A stretch of DNA of 64,000 nt from RGZA01 sp041917755 (GTDB lineage: Bacteria > Pseudomonadota > Alphaproteobacteria > UBA9219 > RGZA01). Each line of letters begins with the position of its first letter. Position 1 is the stretch's first letter. The notes beneath the pieces are model-generated. The model saw nothing but the letters and a program-made list of their open reading frames with translations, was not told the DNA's origin and did no database searches. The stretch spans positions 62,001-126,000 of the forward strand of contig JAYRWY010000007.1 in assembly GCA_041917755.1 (NCBI GenBank). The letters are read 5' to 3'. Shown here piece by piece: positions 1 through 9,040 of the stretch. Made by a program: the position numbers and the translations under genes.

Positions 1-57
1 TGTTTCACATGTTCAACGTGTCCCTCGTCTTTTAACTAAGAAAGAGGGGGTTTTTAA

Positions 58-174
58 ATGACACACATTTTTTCATATCTGTTGGTAAGCACATTGCTTT
101 GCTCGTCTTTGGCGTTTGCATTTGTGCATCTTCGCGCGGCAGCTGCAAGCAAGGTATCAACAAAAAAACATTGA
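58..174 (+). CDS. small hydrophobic hypothetical protein (38 aa)
   Basis: A short reading frame starts with ATG 7-8 bases after a purine-rich GAGGGGG stretch that can act as a ribosome binding site. The product has a hydrophobic stretch at about residues 4-22, then an Ala-rich segment and a basic tail (KVSTKKH). It looks like a signal peptide or a single-span membrane miniprotein. It lies 62 bases before the beta-helix gene on the same strand, separated by a perfect hairpin. I do not recognise the family. It could be a real small envelope protein or a chance frame. Confidence 0.35.
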   Translation: MTHIFSYLLVSTLLCSSLAFAFVHLRAAAASKVSTKKH

Positions 175-193
175 ACAATTGAAGGATATTGAT

Positions 194-215
194 GGCGGGT
201 GGCGTGCCACCCGCC
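194..215 (+). other. perfect GC-rich inverted repeat
   Basis: A ten-base arm GGCGGGTGGC is followed after two bases by its exact complement. It lies between the small frame ending at 174 and the start at 237. No T-tract follows, so it is not a typical intrinsic terminator. It could be a 5' leader structure or an RNA stability element for the large downstream gene. Confidence 0.55.
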
Positions 216-236
216 AGTGCATATTGAGAGTATATA

Positions 237-2927
237 ATGACGAAGTTAGTAGCAATTAAAGCAGGGTTTAATCCACTTAACCTACACGCGGTGTGGGGGC
301 ATAACCCTGTTGATCCTGATCTGGGTAAATCATTTGGCCCGTTGGTGATTGCCAAGGATGGTGCCATTCCGGTGGTACGCAGTGAATTGATTTCCGGCGA
401 AGTGCGCATTGAAGGAAAAGTAGAAATTGGCGAGCACGCAACCGTGCGCCGTGAAACCACCATTTATGGTAGTAACCAGCATGGCACCAAGCTTGCGGAT
501 TATGCATTGGTGATGGATTATTGCCGTATTGAAGATTCAACGCTTGGTCTTGGCGCAGGGTTTGCGCATGGCGGTATCAGCCAATTTGCGAATTGGGGCG
601 ATTGGTCATTCGGTAACATTGAACCCGTTGTACAAGGCACAGCAGCAAAGCCCGTGACGATTGAGCCTGGCGCGTATCTCGGCCCGGCATTGAAAGTGCC
701 GGCGGGCGGAACCGTATATACAAATTTATATTATATCGGCAATAATCCCGCCTATATTTTGCCTAACGTGCATCTTGATCCAGAGACGTTCGAGCCAACT
801 GGCAAAAGCGTGAAACAAGGCAATATTCAAAACGAAAGCCGCGCACCTATCCGCCGGCCAATTGCGCTGTCAGATGCGGATTTGGATTTGTCGGATAAGG
901 GTGAATTATCGCGCAGAGATTCATTGCATTTCTGGCGATTGGGCGCGCGCCCGTATAAGCAAGCGCCGTTTGGTGATTATGATATCACGCAATTGGAAAC
1001 ACTGGGTGTTGAGGGTTGGGTGAATGCACAACAACGTAGCAATCTGCATCGTCCCGCGCTGGCCAATTGGTTGTGGTATTATCCGCTTGTACAGCATCTC
1101 AAGCAAATCAGCTATTTGCACGAAGATGCCAAGCAGCATGGGGACATCGTGTGGCACAGCGCCATTATGCAATCGGATATTTTGCAGCTGGACCGTGTGC
1201 ACCGCGCTCTGTCATCTATTCTTGCGCCGGAGCTGGTTAGCTTTGGCGTTGAGCAGCTGATTAAGTCCAAATTGTATTTATTGGGTGCGTATGCGCCAAC
1301 GAGCGAGCGTGAATTGGCCGCATTGGATGCGGCATTTGCCAGTGCGGTGAATATTCTGAAACGTGCCAGTGATGCATTGGAAAAGCATACCAGCGATATC
1401 ACCGTGACCACGCAGCGCCGCGCCACCATCGACCATGCGTTGAAAGTTCCTGGCGGCGACCGCATCCATGTACGAATTGGCAAAAAAGAAAATCTTGCCT
1501 TGCGCCAATTCCTTTCCGATCTTGCTTTGCGTGATGTGGATGTGTTGCAAAAAATTGCCCTGAACGGGGTGGATGCGCCGCAAGCAGATGAAGCGATCTT
1601 GCCGGCTGCCTTGCCGCATTGGTTGCAGGATATTAACCCCAACCGCATAAATTTTGCGACGTTGACTGATGGACCGATTGTGCGCGGTTTTGGCGGGCAA
1701 GTGCCGGTGATTGAAGATGATGTGACGCTGGTCGGCAGGGTTGATATCAGCGGCGCAGTGCATATTGGTGCGGGCGCAATACTGGATGAAGGCAGCTATC
1801 GATCAGAACAAACAACCGCGCCGGTATTTATTGGCGGTCAAACCTATATCAATAATTCGATTGCGCATTCCGCAACCAAGGAAAAATACCCGGTGCATAT
1901 TAATGGCGATAAGGGCCCGATTGTGGTGTTGGGCGGGCATTTGCACGGCATTCATATTCTTCCCAATACCTATGCCAAGGATTCATTGTTGTCGGATGAA
2001 GGCCATGTAAGCGGCGTGATTGCCGACCACACCTTTAATGCGGGTGAAGGTCAGGCAAGCAAAAACGGTGAAGTTGTATTACTGGGCGGTAGCTTTAGTG
2101 TGAATGTGCTGGAACGTTCAACGCCGACCGCGCCGCTGAGTTATCCCAACCGTTTTACTGAATATCAAAGCTGGTGGGCAAAGAGCCCGTTTAAGGACAT
2201 TGCGCTGAGCGAACAGGGCGTGGATGAAACAGCCGTTAAAGGCCGTATTCACAGCATTTATCAGGAACGTGCTGCCGATGCGGGCATTAAGCTTGCCGAA
2301 CAAGTGGAAAAATACGGTGAATTGTACCGCGTGTCTGCGCAATTGCAGGCCGCGTTATTGCAAACCCGCCAAGCCGCACAGATTTTAGAAACCCAGAATG
2401 AAACCGTATTGGCCCGCCAATTATCGCGCACCGCGCAGGGATTGGAATATGTGCTGGGTATCCGCGATGAATTATCGGCTGAAGCTGCGGCACAACTTGG
2501 CCATGGCGGGTCACGTTTGCAGACTGCGGCAGCATTGCTGCAAGATATTGCCGCACGCGGCGAGACCATTTCCATTCCTGATTGGAACAAGAGCCAAGGC
2601 CCATACGGGTTTGGTTATGAGGATGGATTGAAGCTGGCCAAGGATGCGCACCGCCCGGTAACCCGCAATGCCCAACGTAATTTTGAAATGGCCAACCGCT
2701 TAAGCGAGACCAAGGGTCTTGATCACGTGATCAAGCCAGAGGATGTGTTGAAGGAAGGCTTGCGCGAAACATTGGATATTTACCCCAATGCACTCCGCCA
2801 ACTAGCCGCCCAATTGACCCGTATCCCCGGCCAGATTGAAGCCTTGCAGGATTTGGTAAAAACCCAGCAAAACAGGCCAAAAGTCCAGGAATACGCCCGT
2901 CCGCAACGGGTATTGGCAGCCGGATAA
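237..2927 (+). CDS. large protein with two left-handed beta-helix (hexapeptide-like) regions
   Basis: An 896-residue protein without a signal peptide or membrane segment. Residues about 50-190 and 480-650 show the V/I-x-G-x-V/A periodicity of left-handed beta-helix (hexapeptide) folds (for example VRIEGKVEIGEHATV and VGRVDISGAVHIGAGAIL). The regions about 200-470 and 660-890 are mainly alpha-helical, the last rich in Gln, Ala and Leu. Hexapeptide folds usually belong to acyltransferases, sugar-nucleotide enzymes or gamma-carbonic anhydrases, but two such regions in one chain of this length is unusual and no catalytic His is obvious. The ATP-grasp gene follows after 43 bases on the same strand, so a shared pathway is likely. 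The ribosome binding site is weak (GAGAG). I cannot name the enzyme. Confidence 0.75.
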   Translation: MTKLVAIKAGFNPLNLHAVWGHNPVDPDLGKSFGPLVIAKDGAIPVVRSELISGEVRIEGKVEIGEHATVRRETTIYGSNQHGTKLADYALVMDYCRIEDSTLGLGAGFAHGGISQFANWGDWSFGNIEPVVQGTAAKPVTIEPGAYLGPALKVPAGGTVYTNLYYIGNNPAYILPNVHLDPETFEPTGKSVKQGNIQNESRAPIRRPIALSDADLDLSDKGELSRRDSLHFWRLGARPYKQAPFGDYDITQLETLGVEGWVNAQQRSNLHRPALANWLWYYPLVQHLKQISYLHEDAKQHGDIVWHSAIMQSDILQLDRVHRALSSILAPELVSFGVEQLIKSKLYLLGAYAPTSERELAALDAAFASAVNILKRASDALEKHTSDITVTTQRRATIDHALKVPGGDRIHVRIGKKENLALRQFLSDLALRDVDVLQKIALNGVDAPQADEAILPAALPHWLQDINPNRINFATLTDGPIVRGFGGQVPVIEDDVTLVGRVDISGAVHIGAGAILDEGSYRSEQTTAPVFIGGQTYINNSIAHSATKEKYPVHINGDKGPIVVLGGHLHGIHILPNTYAKDSLLSDEGHVSGVIADHTFNAGEGQASKNGEVVLLGGSFSVNVLERSTPTAPLSYPNRFTEYQSWWAKSPFKDIALSEQGVDETAVKGRIHSIYQERAADAGIKLAEQVEKYGELYRVSAQLQAALLQTRQAAQILETQNETVLARQLSRTAQGLEYVLGIRDELSAEAAAQLGHGGSRLQTAAALLQDIAARGETISIPDWNKSQGPYGFGYEDGLKLAKDAHRPVTRNAQRNFEMANRLSETKGLDHVIKPEDVLKEGLRETLDIYPNALRQLAAQLTRIPGQIEALQDLVKTQQNRPKVQEYARPQRVLAAG

Positions 2928-2970
2928 TAGTTTGTGGTAGAAGAAATAGAGATTAGACAGGAGAGAGCAT

Positions 2971-3954
2971 ATGAGTGCAGCACCATCGCAAGGTAAAGTT
3001 TACGTTCTTCACGAAAATGACCAGTGGTTTGATCCAATCCGCAAGGTGCTCGACGAACGCGGCATTGCGCATGAAAGCATCTTTCTAGATGGCGGCGGAA
3101 TTGACCTTACGCAAAAGCCAGCGCCCGGTGTGTACTTTAATAAAACCAGCGCGTCATCTTATACCCGCAATCATCCGCATGCTTCGGATTTCTCCGCAAC
3201 CATTTTAGCGTGGTTGGAAGTAAACGGTGCGCGCGTCATCAATCCATCCAATGTCTTGCGCATGGAAATCAGCAAGGCGGAGCAATATATCCGTTTGCAA
3301 CAAGCCGGCATCACCGTTCCAAAGACCGTGGCATGCTTTGGCAAGGCTGATATTCTTGAAAAATCCAAGGCGTTTAAAGCGCCCTTCATCCTCAAGCCCA
3401 ATTGCGGCGGTAAAGGCATCGGCATTCAACTTATTCAATCCCATAAGGTGCTGGAAGACTATCTCAAGCATCCGGATTATTCAGGTTCGCAAGATGATAT
3501 CATGTTGCTGCAAGAATATGTGAAGGCCCCGCAGCCATTCATTCACCGCCTTGAATTCATCGGCAGCAAGTTTGTCTATGCCGTGAAGGTGGATACCAGC
3601 CAAGGCTTTGAATTATGCCCAGCCGAGGCATGCCGCATTGATACCCCTGCGCCAGCTGGTGAAGTATGTGCGGTCACGGCTGCTGCCGGTTTATTCCAAA
3701 TTGAAAAGAATTTCAGTGATCCGATTGTTGGAAAGCTGGAAGCGTTCCTGGCGGAAAACCGCATTAGTGTTGCGGGCGTTGAATTCATTCGTGATGCAGC
3801 GGGTAAGGTGTATGTTTATGACATCAACACCAACACCAATTACAACCCGCAGGCCGAAAAAGAAGCCGGTATTTTCGCCATTCAAAAACTGGCGGATTAT
3901 TTGCAGGCTGAACTGCGTGCCAGCGCCGAGCAATCCCTGCGCTTAGCCTCGTAA
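2971..3954 (+). CDS. ATP-grasp (RimK-like) ligase family protein
   Basis: A 327-residue protein of ATP-grasp type. The nucleotide-binding region is visible at about residues 130-155 (FILKPNCGGKGIGIQ, the Lys and Gly-rich loop). The metal-binding end of the fold is at about 275-300 (VAGVEFIRD... VYVYDINTNTNYN), where Asp and Asn residues normally hold Mg-ATP. Family members join a carboxylate to an amine or thiol through an acyl-phosphate, as in RimK, glutathione synthetase and peptide-modifying ligases. The start has a good ribosome binding site (AGGAGAG). It follows the beta-helix gene by 43 bases and is closed by a strong terminator, so the two form a transcription unit. The substrate is not evident. 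Confidence 0.8.
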   Translation: MSAAPSQGKVYVLHENDQWFDPIRKVLDERGIAHESIFLDGGGIDLTQKPAPGVYFNKTSASSYTRNHPHASDFSATILAWLEVNGARVINPSNVLRMEISKAEQYIRLQQAGITVPKTVACFGKADILEKSKAFKAPFILKPNCGGKGIGIQLIQSHKVLEDYLKHPDYSGSQDDIMLLQEYVKAPQPFIHRLEFIGSKFVYAVKVDTSQGFELCPAEACRIDTPAPAGEVCAVTAAAGLFQIEKNFSDPIVGKLEAFLAENRISVAGVEFIRDAAGKVYVYDINTNTNYNPQAEKEAGIFAIQKLADYLQAELRASAEQSLRLAS

Positions 3955-3975
3955 TTCAAGACGTATCGATTTGTG

Positions 3976-4004
3976 AAAAACCCCGCGTTTTGCGGGGTTT
4001 TTTA
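3976..4004 (+). terminator. intrinsic terminator after the ATP-grasp gene
   Basis: AAAACCCCGC and GCGGGGTTTT form a ten-base stem around a short loop, followed directly by a T-run. It closes the beta-helix/ATP-grasp unit, about 20 bases after the stop codon. Confidence 0.9.
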
Positions 4005-4044
4005 TGCCTTGACGAAAACGGGTTGTGCGCATATATTTAACCAA

Positions 4045-4060
4045 TTAGTTAATTAACTAA
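4045..4060. promoter_or_regulatory. 16-base palindrome, candidate ArsR-family operator
   Basis: TTAGTTAATTAACTAA is a perfect palindrome ending ten bases before the ATG of the ArsR-family repressor. ArsR/SdpR proteins are dimers that bind AT-rich palindromes at their own promoters, so autoregulation is a natural reading. The adjacent TATAAT at 4065-4070 abuts the start codon and is too close to serve as the -10 of a leadered transcript. Confidence 0.55.
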
Positions 4061-4070
4061 ACGGTATAAT

Positions 4071-4436
4071 ATGCAAGACCATCTGACCCAGACGTTTGCG
4101 GCATTAGCCGACCCTACGCGCCGCGCGATGCTGGCGCGGCTATCATTGGGGGAAGCGAATATCAGTGACCTCGCCAAACCGTTTTTGAAGGATATGAGCC
4201 TTCCGGCGGTGACCAAGCATATCAAGGTGCTGGAAAAAGCCGGGCTTGTTACCAAAAGCCGTGATGCCCAATGGCGACCATGCAAGTTGAATGGCAAGCC
4301 ATTAAAAGATGCCGCCGATTGGATGGAAGAATACCGCGTCTATTGGGAAGCAAGTTTTGATCGGTTGGAAGTGTATTTGAAAAGTGTCACCAAGAAAAAA
4401 ATTGCGAAAGGAAAACGTCATGACCGCAGCAAATAA
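4071..4436 (+). CDS. ArsR-family (SdpR-like) HTH transcriptional repressor
   Basis: A 121-residue winged-helix protein. The N-terminus has the family signature FAALADPTRRAMLARL, and the recognition-helix region is LPAVTKHIKVLEKAGLV (about residues 44-60). The metal-binding ELCVCDL motif of arsenic-type ArsR proteins is absent, which fits the SdpR/AHSA1-linked subgroup. Its frame overlaps the next gene by 17 bases, so the two are translationally coupled. ArsR plus AHSA1 pairs are common: the repressor controls its own operon and the partner. There is no convincing Shine-Dalgarno, so translation may be leaderless or weak. Confidence 0.88.
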   Translation: MQDHLTQTFAALADPTRRAMLARLSLGEANISDLAKPFLKDMSLPAVTKHIKVLEKAGLVTKSRDAQWRPCKLNGKPLKDAADWMEEYRVYWEASFDRLEVYLKSVTKKKIAKGKRHDRSK

Positions 4437-5379
4437 GAAGGCATCTGCACAATCTAATGAGCTTAAGTTAGTACGTGTCTACGATGCGCCAGTAAAAGCG
4501 GTATGGGATGCATGGGTAGAGCCTGAACAAGTCGCGCAATGGTGGGGGCCGCGTGGCTTTACCATCACCAGCCATAGCAAAGATGTACGCACGGGCGGGC
4601 ATTGGAATTATACCATGCATGGCCCCGATGGCGTAGATTACCCCAACAAGACAACCTATATCGAAGTCGAACATCACAAAAAAATGGTCTATGACCACGG
4701 CGCGAATGACACGCAGCCCGCGTTGTTCCGTGTGACCGTTTTGTTTTCTGAGGCCAAGGGCAAAACCACCATGGATTTTACCATGACCTTTGAGAGCGCA
4801 GAAAAAGCCGCCGAGATTGCGGTCTTTATCAAGAAAGCTGGCGGGAATGCGACATGGGACCGTCTGGGCGAATATCTGGATAAACAGCGTGCAGGCAAAG
4901 AAGTGTTTGTGATTAACCGCAGTTTTAATGCGCCCATTGAAACCATTTTCGATATGTGGACCGACCCCAAGCATGTGGTGCGCTGGACGCCGCCAACTGG
5001 CTTCGAGATGGAGTTTATCCGTGCGGATATCCGCGAAGGAAAAAGTTCATTTTATAAAATGTTTAACAAGCAAGGCGTGACGATGTATGGGCGTGCGATG
5101 TATCACACCATTCGCAAGCCGGATTGCCTGATTTATTCGCAGCAATTTTGTGATGCACAGGAAAATATCTCGCGTCACCCCATGGCGCCCACATGGCCAG
5201 AAACCATGCATACCACAATCACTTTTGCATCCGAAGGGCCGCAGCAAACCCGCGTGACCATTACGTGGACGCCATGTGAAACCGCAACAGCGGAGGAAAT
5301 TAGTGTGTTTATTCAAGCCAAGACTGGCATGACCATGGGATGGACGGGATCGTTTGATAAGCTGGAAGCGATTTTATAA
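4420..5379 (+). CDS. tandem AHSA1/SRPBCC domain protein
   Basis: A 319-residue protein with two consecutive AHSA1-type START-like domains, about residues 15-155 and 165-315. Each opens with the typical pattern (LVRVYDAPVKAVWDAWVEPE and INRSFNAPIETIFDMWTDP), then a W-W/W-T turn and a G-rich strand. The family binds hydrophobic ligands or acts as a co-chaperone. Most ArsR-linked members have one domain, so this is a duplication or fusion. I chose the ATG at 4420 over an upstream one at 4384 because AAAGGA lies at the right distance and the added residues would be basic and unconserved. Confidence 0.85.
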   Translation: MTAANKKASAQSNELKLVRVYDAPVKAVWDAWVEPEQVAQWWGPRGFTITSHSKDVRTGGHWNYTMHGPDGVDYPNKTTYIEVEHHKKMVYDHGANDTQPALFRVTVLFSEAKGKTTMDFTMTFESAEKAAEIAVFIKKAGGNATWDRLGEYLDKQRAGKEVFVINRSFNAPIETIFDMWTDPKHVVRWTPPTGFEMEFIRADIREGKSSFYKMFNKQGVTMYGRAMYHTIRKPDCLIYSQQFCDAQENISRHPMAPTWPETMHTTITFASEGPQQTRVTITWTPCETATAEEISVFIQAKTGMTMGWTGSFDKLEAIL

Positions 5380-5389
5380 ACAGGCCGCG

Positions 5390-5617
5390 TTACCAAACGC
5401 GAAGTTCGAGTGGGCGCGCGCCGGGCACATGCAAATAGGTGGTGGGTATACGCGCGCCGCCGAATAAATGAGCCAGTTTATCAGTTGAGCGCAGGCCGCC
5501 CGTATCATCTAGCGATTTGGCGGCGTAGGCTTGAAGTTCGGCGTAGCGTTCTTCGGCGGGGCGGGCCAAGCGGCGTTCGACGCGGCGAAGATGCAAATGA
5601 ATAATATCTGCGGTCAT
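5390..5617 (-). CDS. hypothetical protein (75 aa)
   Basis: A small, basic, soluble protein on the minus strand, convergent with the AHSA1 gene. The ATG at 5617 has a good TAGGAG ribosome binding site 8 bases upstream; a longer frame reaching 5671 adds an unlikely N-terminus. The N-terminal half is Arg-rich and probably helical (RRVERRLARPAEER). No family recognised. The six-gene envelope operon reads in the same direction and ends just upstream, at 5679, so this could be its last member. Confidence 0.6.
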   Translation of the reverse strand: MTADIIHLHLRRVERRLARPAEERYAELQAYAAKSLDDTGGLRSTDKLAHLFGGARIPTTYLHVPGARPLELRVW

Positions 5618-5678
5618 GTATATACTCCTAAAATATAGGATAAAAATGAGCGCACAGCCGAAGCTTGTCAAGTTGGGC

Positions 5679-7814
5679 TTACTTCAGGCCCCAAAGCGGG
5701 TTGTTTGGCGAAGCAAAGCTGTCGGCGCCAACCAGTTCAAAACGTATGGAATTGTTTAATTGGCGTGGCAAGCCAAAGCGCAGGACGCGGTCATTCTTCT
5801 TCCATTCAGCAAGGCGGCGGAAGCGGCCCGAGGCAATGTCTTCGGCCAGATTTAAGCTGAAGTCACCGGTATCATAGGTCGCGCTGGGGCGGCCATATTT
5901 GCGGATAAGTTCAGAGAGAACCGATTGATAGTCACGCGCCAGCGACGATGGATCTTCGCTATCGGGTTCAAAAATCACGCCGTGTTTGGTCAGCTTGCCA
6001 TTATCAAAGCGGTAGGCAAGTTGTTGGCGCAGATTGATGCGTGAGAAGGGTTTATCGCTGAGCGTGTAAAGTTCACCGCTTTGGCTGGGCGTGCCAAGAT
6101 TATTCTCGGTCAGGTTTTCGCGCCATTTGCCCAGCGTGATGCCAAGGGTTGGTTTGAGCAACGTATCATCCGCACCGGAAATGGACGCGGTTTGGGTTGG
6201 CGTGGCAGTTTCTTCGCCGCCAAAATCAAAGTTATAGGTATAGGTCACGCCGGTGCGCCATGCATCGGTATAAAGCGCGCCATCGGGGTTACGGTGGAAA
6301 TAATCACCCGAGACCGAGATGTTGTGTTCATCGACAGTGTAGCTGTAGCGCGCGGTCGCGCTTTGGGTGAAGATGCCGGTGACGGGCAATTTCTGGTCAA
6401 TCTGGCGTAATTGATAGCTGACGTTTAATGCATGGCCGCCATTGGCTGCGCTCGCCGAGAATTGCGGGCCAATCTGGAAATCACTGCGGGTGTTGTCATA
6501 ACTTTCGGTTAGCACAAAGCCCGGGCTGAAGGCGCCGTTCCAGTTATCAAAGCTCCAGTTATTATCAAGGCCGAAGCTGTGATCCTGTGCATTGGAAATG
6601 TTGCCTGAAATCTGATTGCGGTTTTGCCGCCAGCGAAAGCCGTAACGCGCAGTCCATGATTCATCCAGCGTTTTGGCAAGGCTAAGGCCGGAGACATAGC
6701 TGCGGGTGCGGTTGGTTTCCGCTGCATCTTTGGTTTCGGTCATGGTGCCGTCAATGGTGCCTGTCAGGCCGCTGACAAATCCAAAGCCGAATGGGCCTGA
6801 TAAGCGCGCACTGTAATCATGCTGCCAAAGGGGATTGCTGGTTTCAAAATTGGTTTCAATGCGCGAGTGACGACCCGATAAGCGCAGGCCATCGGCAAAG
6901 CGCCAGCCCAGATTGCTTTCAAGGCGGCTTTGATTGGAGGTGACGACTGCGCCTGCGGGAGCATAATGCGCGCCGTTGCGTTCAAATTCGATGCTGTAGG
7001 TCAGGGGGATTTTGCTGCTGCCATCAAGGCGCGCGAAGAAGCCGCTATCAAGTTTGTCTTTGCGTGTGGTGGTAGGAGTGCTGCCGGCAAGGTCGCCGAC
7101 TAATGTGCCAATTTCGGTTTCCGCATTGAGGGTTTGCCCGGCAATATTGAATTCGGTTTCACCGGCAACGGTGGTGACGTTTTGCTGTAAGGCAACAGTG
7201 CTGATGGCGGAATCCGGACGCTTGTAGTTATAGACGTTATTCAGAAGCACCGAGCCATAAGCCTCGTTTTCCATCAGCCATGATGCGCCCGCAAAAACGC
7301 TTTTATCAAAATTGATCTGGCGATAGATGCCTTGGTCAAAACCGCTGACCAATGCGACCGAATGACGCCAGGCGCCGTTGCTGGTGGGTTGGAGTTCCAG
7401 CGCCGCGCCTTTAAGTGGGCTTTGCAAGCTGCGCGGCGAAAAGGATGCGTAGATATCCCCGCCATCAAGGGCAAACGGAATGGCGGCATCGCCTTTTTCA
7501 TAGTTGAACGAGAATTGTTCAACGGAAGCATTTTTATACTGGCTGCGGTAATCGGAGCGGTTAACCAGACCCGTAAAACGGCCACCCAGACTTTCGTAAT
7601 TGGAAAGGCTTTTGTTAAAAGTGGAGTTCAGCGTGGAGAACCATTGATTGCCGGTAAAATTATAAGGGCTTCCAGCTAACGCGCCGCTGTACTGGTAATT
7701 GGAGTAATCAAGGCTGATATCACCACTGGCACGCCATGGTGTTTCGCCTTCTTCGGCAAAGGCCGAAGACGTGGTGAGTAGCAGAGCAGCAAAGAGGAAA
7801 GCGCGTGAGTTCAT
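5679..7814 (-). CDS. outer-membrane beta-barrel protein
   Basis: A 711-residue exported protein with a signal peptide of about 20 residues ending AFA. Most of it is alternating aromatic/polar strands with frequent Y-x-Y and W-x-x-x patterns and Asn/Gly/Ser turns (for example ARYSYTVDEHNISVSGDYF), as in a large outer-membrane barrel. From about residue 620 the pattern changes to a soluble domain with a helix (SVLSELIRKYGRPS) followed by strands, and the protein ends in Lys rather than the usual aromatic residue. So it is probably a barrel with a C-terminal periplasmic domain. It is the last gene of a six-gene run, 6 bases after its neighbour. No named family recognised. Confidence 0.75.
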   Translation of the reverse strand: MNSRAFLFAALLLTTSSAFAEEGETPWRASGDISLDYSNYQYSGALAGSPYNFTGNQWFSTLNSTFNKSLSNYESLGGRFTGLVNRSDYRSQYKNASVEQFSFNYEKGDAAIPFALDGGDIYASFSPRSLQSPLKGAALELQPTSNGAWRHSVALVSGFDQGIYRQINFDKSVFAGASWLMENEAYGSVLLNNVYNYKRPDSAISTVALQQNVTTVAGETEFNIAGQTLNAETEIGTLVGDLAGSTPTTTRKDKLDSGFFARLDGSSKIPLTYSIEFERNGAHYAPAGAVVTSNQSRLESNLGWRFADGLRLSGRHSRIETNFETSNPLWQHDYSARLSGPFGFGFVSGLTGTIDGTMTETKDAAETNRTRSYVSGLSLAKTLDESWTARYGFRWRQNRNQISGNISNAQDHSFGLDNNWSFDNWNGAFSPGFVLTESYDNTRSDFQIGPQFSASAANGGHALNVSYQLRQIDQKLPVTGIFTQSATARYSYTVDEHNISVSGDYFHRNPDGALYTDAWRTGVTYTYNFDFGGEETATPTQTASISGADDTLLKPTLGITLGKWRENLTENNLGTPSQSGELYTLSDKPFSRINLRQQLAYRFDNGKLTKHGVIFEPDSEDPSSLARDYQSVLSELIRKYGRPSATYDTGDFSLNLAEDIASGRFRRLAEWKKNDRVLRFGLPRQLNNSIRFELVGADSFASPNNPLWGLK

Positions 7815-7820
7815 ACCGGA

Positions 7821-8318
7821 TTAAATTGCCTTGGTAACCAGTTCGAACACATATTCACCCGTGCCGCGCAGACGTTGCAGGCCAAGCGTCGGGTCTTGGT
7901 AGCGGACATCGGTTTCTACTTCGGCACTGACGATGCTAACTAAATGGTCTTCACGGGTGTGTTGCGACAACACGCGCACGGCACGAATACCGCGAATTTC
8001 AAGACGCGCATCCATCGGCACATGTGTGCTGAACGCATTGAGCAGTTGATTGCGATTGGGGAATTTATCCGCCAGATAACGTTCCACATCGCTGGTGCCC
8101 CAGCTGTTAAAGAGGCTTTCAATGGCAGAGCGGATAAGCGCATCATCAATTTTAACGGGTTGCGTAACCGGCGCGGAACCTTCTTCACCCTTTTGGAATT
8201 GTTCGGTGCTCAATGGCGTTTTAATTTGACGCATTTCGCGGAATTCGCGCGCATCAGCTGACGGCACGGCCATGAGTGCCAGTACAAGTGCAGTAAGAAG
8301 CAGGGTGGATTTGTTCAT
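7821..8318 (-). CDS. exported NTF2-like domain protein
   Basis: A 165-residue protein with a clear signal peptide (hydrophobic residues 6-18, cleavage after ADA). The mature part begins with a disordered stretch. From about residue 58 it looks like an NTF2/SnoaL-like alpha+beta fold: helix AIESLFNSWGTSDVERYL, then strands ARLEIRGIRAVRVLSQ and HLVSIVSAEVETDV. It starts 17 bases after the preceding gene and ends 6 bases before the barrel gene, so it is co-transcribed with both. A periplasmic binding or scaffolding role is inferred only from location. The fold assignment is by pattern and would need structure prediction. Confidence 0.65.
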   Translation of the reverse strand: MNKSTLLLTALVLALMAVPSADAREFREMRQIKTPLSTEQFQKGEEGSAPVTQPVKIDDALIRSAIESLFNSWGTSDVERYLADKFPNRNQLLNAFSTHVPMDARLEIRGIRAVRVLSQHTREDHLVSIVSAEVETDVRYQDPTLGLQRLRGTGEYVFELVTKAI

Positions 8319-8335
8319 CGCATGCTCTCCTTGGG

Positions 8336-9040
8336 TTAAAGCCGTGTGAAGTTGGAAATGGTGATGTTGCCGCCGCTAAATGCCAAAGCGCTGCGCGTAT
8401 CGAGTGTCATGCGGTAGGTCACGCCAGCCTTGCTGACCTGAATAATCGTAAAGGCGGGGATAGCAAAATTTGCTGCTACCGATGACAGGTTCACAGTCCA
8501 GCCATTGACGCCGGTAATAGTGGCAGAAACCGATGTGAATGCATTGACGACGAATACGGAATTACCAGAGGTGGTCGGGCCAGCAGTAAGGGAGCATGCG
8601 CCGCTACCACTAGGCAGATTAAATACAATTGATGAGTTGAACGTGCCAGCAGTTGGGAATTGCGTGCCATCGGGGCAGGTAATGGTGGATGTCGGTGTGG
8701 GTGTTGTAGATGTGGATGTGGCGGGGGTAGTTGTTGCACTTGCAGCGGCCACGCGGCGTTCGGGGTCAATGGTGTCGCGTACATCGCGGATGCTGAAGGG
8801 TAGGATGCTGCCTGCGCCAACACCAGCTGTTGGACGCATTTGCAAAAGTTTGATGTCAACCACGCGCATATCGCGCGAACGAATATTGGCAAGCGCAGGA
8901 TTTTGCACGACGGGCTCGGCATGTTTTTTTGCTGAAATCTCCAGCTCATCGCGGTCGCCCATGGCAAGCGCAGCATGGCCGGTCATCAGGAATGCCATGA
9001 CCAGCAAGCAGCGCGAAAGAAGATGAAGGCAATTGGCCAT
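8336..9040 (-). CDS. exported beta-rich protein with Thr/Pro linker
   Basis: A 234-residue protein. The start at 9040 places a signal peptide at the N-terminus (hydrophobic LLVMAFLMTGHAALA); a longer frame from 9097 would add 19 charged residues before it. After a short helix comes the motif VVDIKLLQMRP...LPFSIRDV (about residues 60-88), which is shared with two other proteins of the operon. A Thr/Pro/Ser-rich linker follows (about 100-120), then a beta-rich C-terminal domain with two Cys that may form a disulfide. The second half is rich in Ser, Thr, Val and Asn and resembles surface or pilin-like domains. No family recognised. Confidence 0.65.
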   Translation of the reverse strand: MANCLHLLSRCLLVMAFLMTGHAALAMGDRDELEISAKKHAEPVVQNPALANIRSRDMRVVDIKLLQMRPTAGVGAGSILPFSIRDVRDTIDPERRVAAASATTTPATSTSTTPTPTSTITCPDGTQFPTAGTFNSSIVFNLPSGSGACSLTAGPTTSGNSVFVVNAFTSVSATITGVNGWTVNLSSVAANFAIPAFTIIQVSKAGVTYRMTLDTRSALAFSGGNITISNFTRL

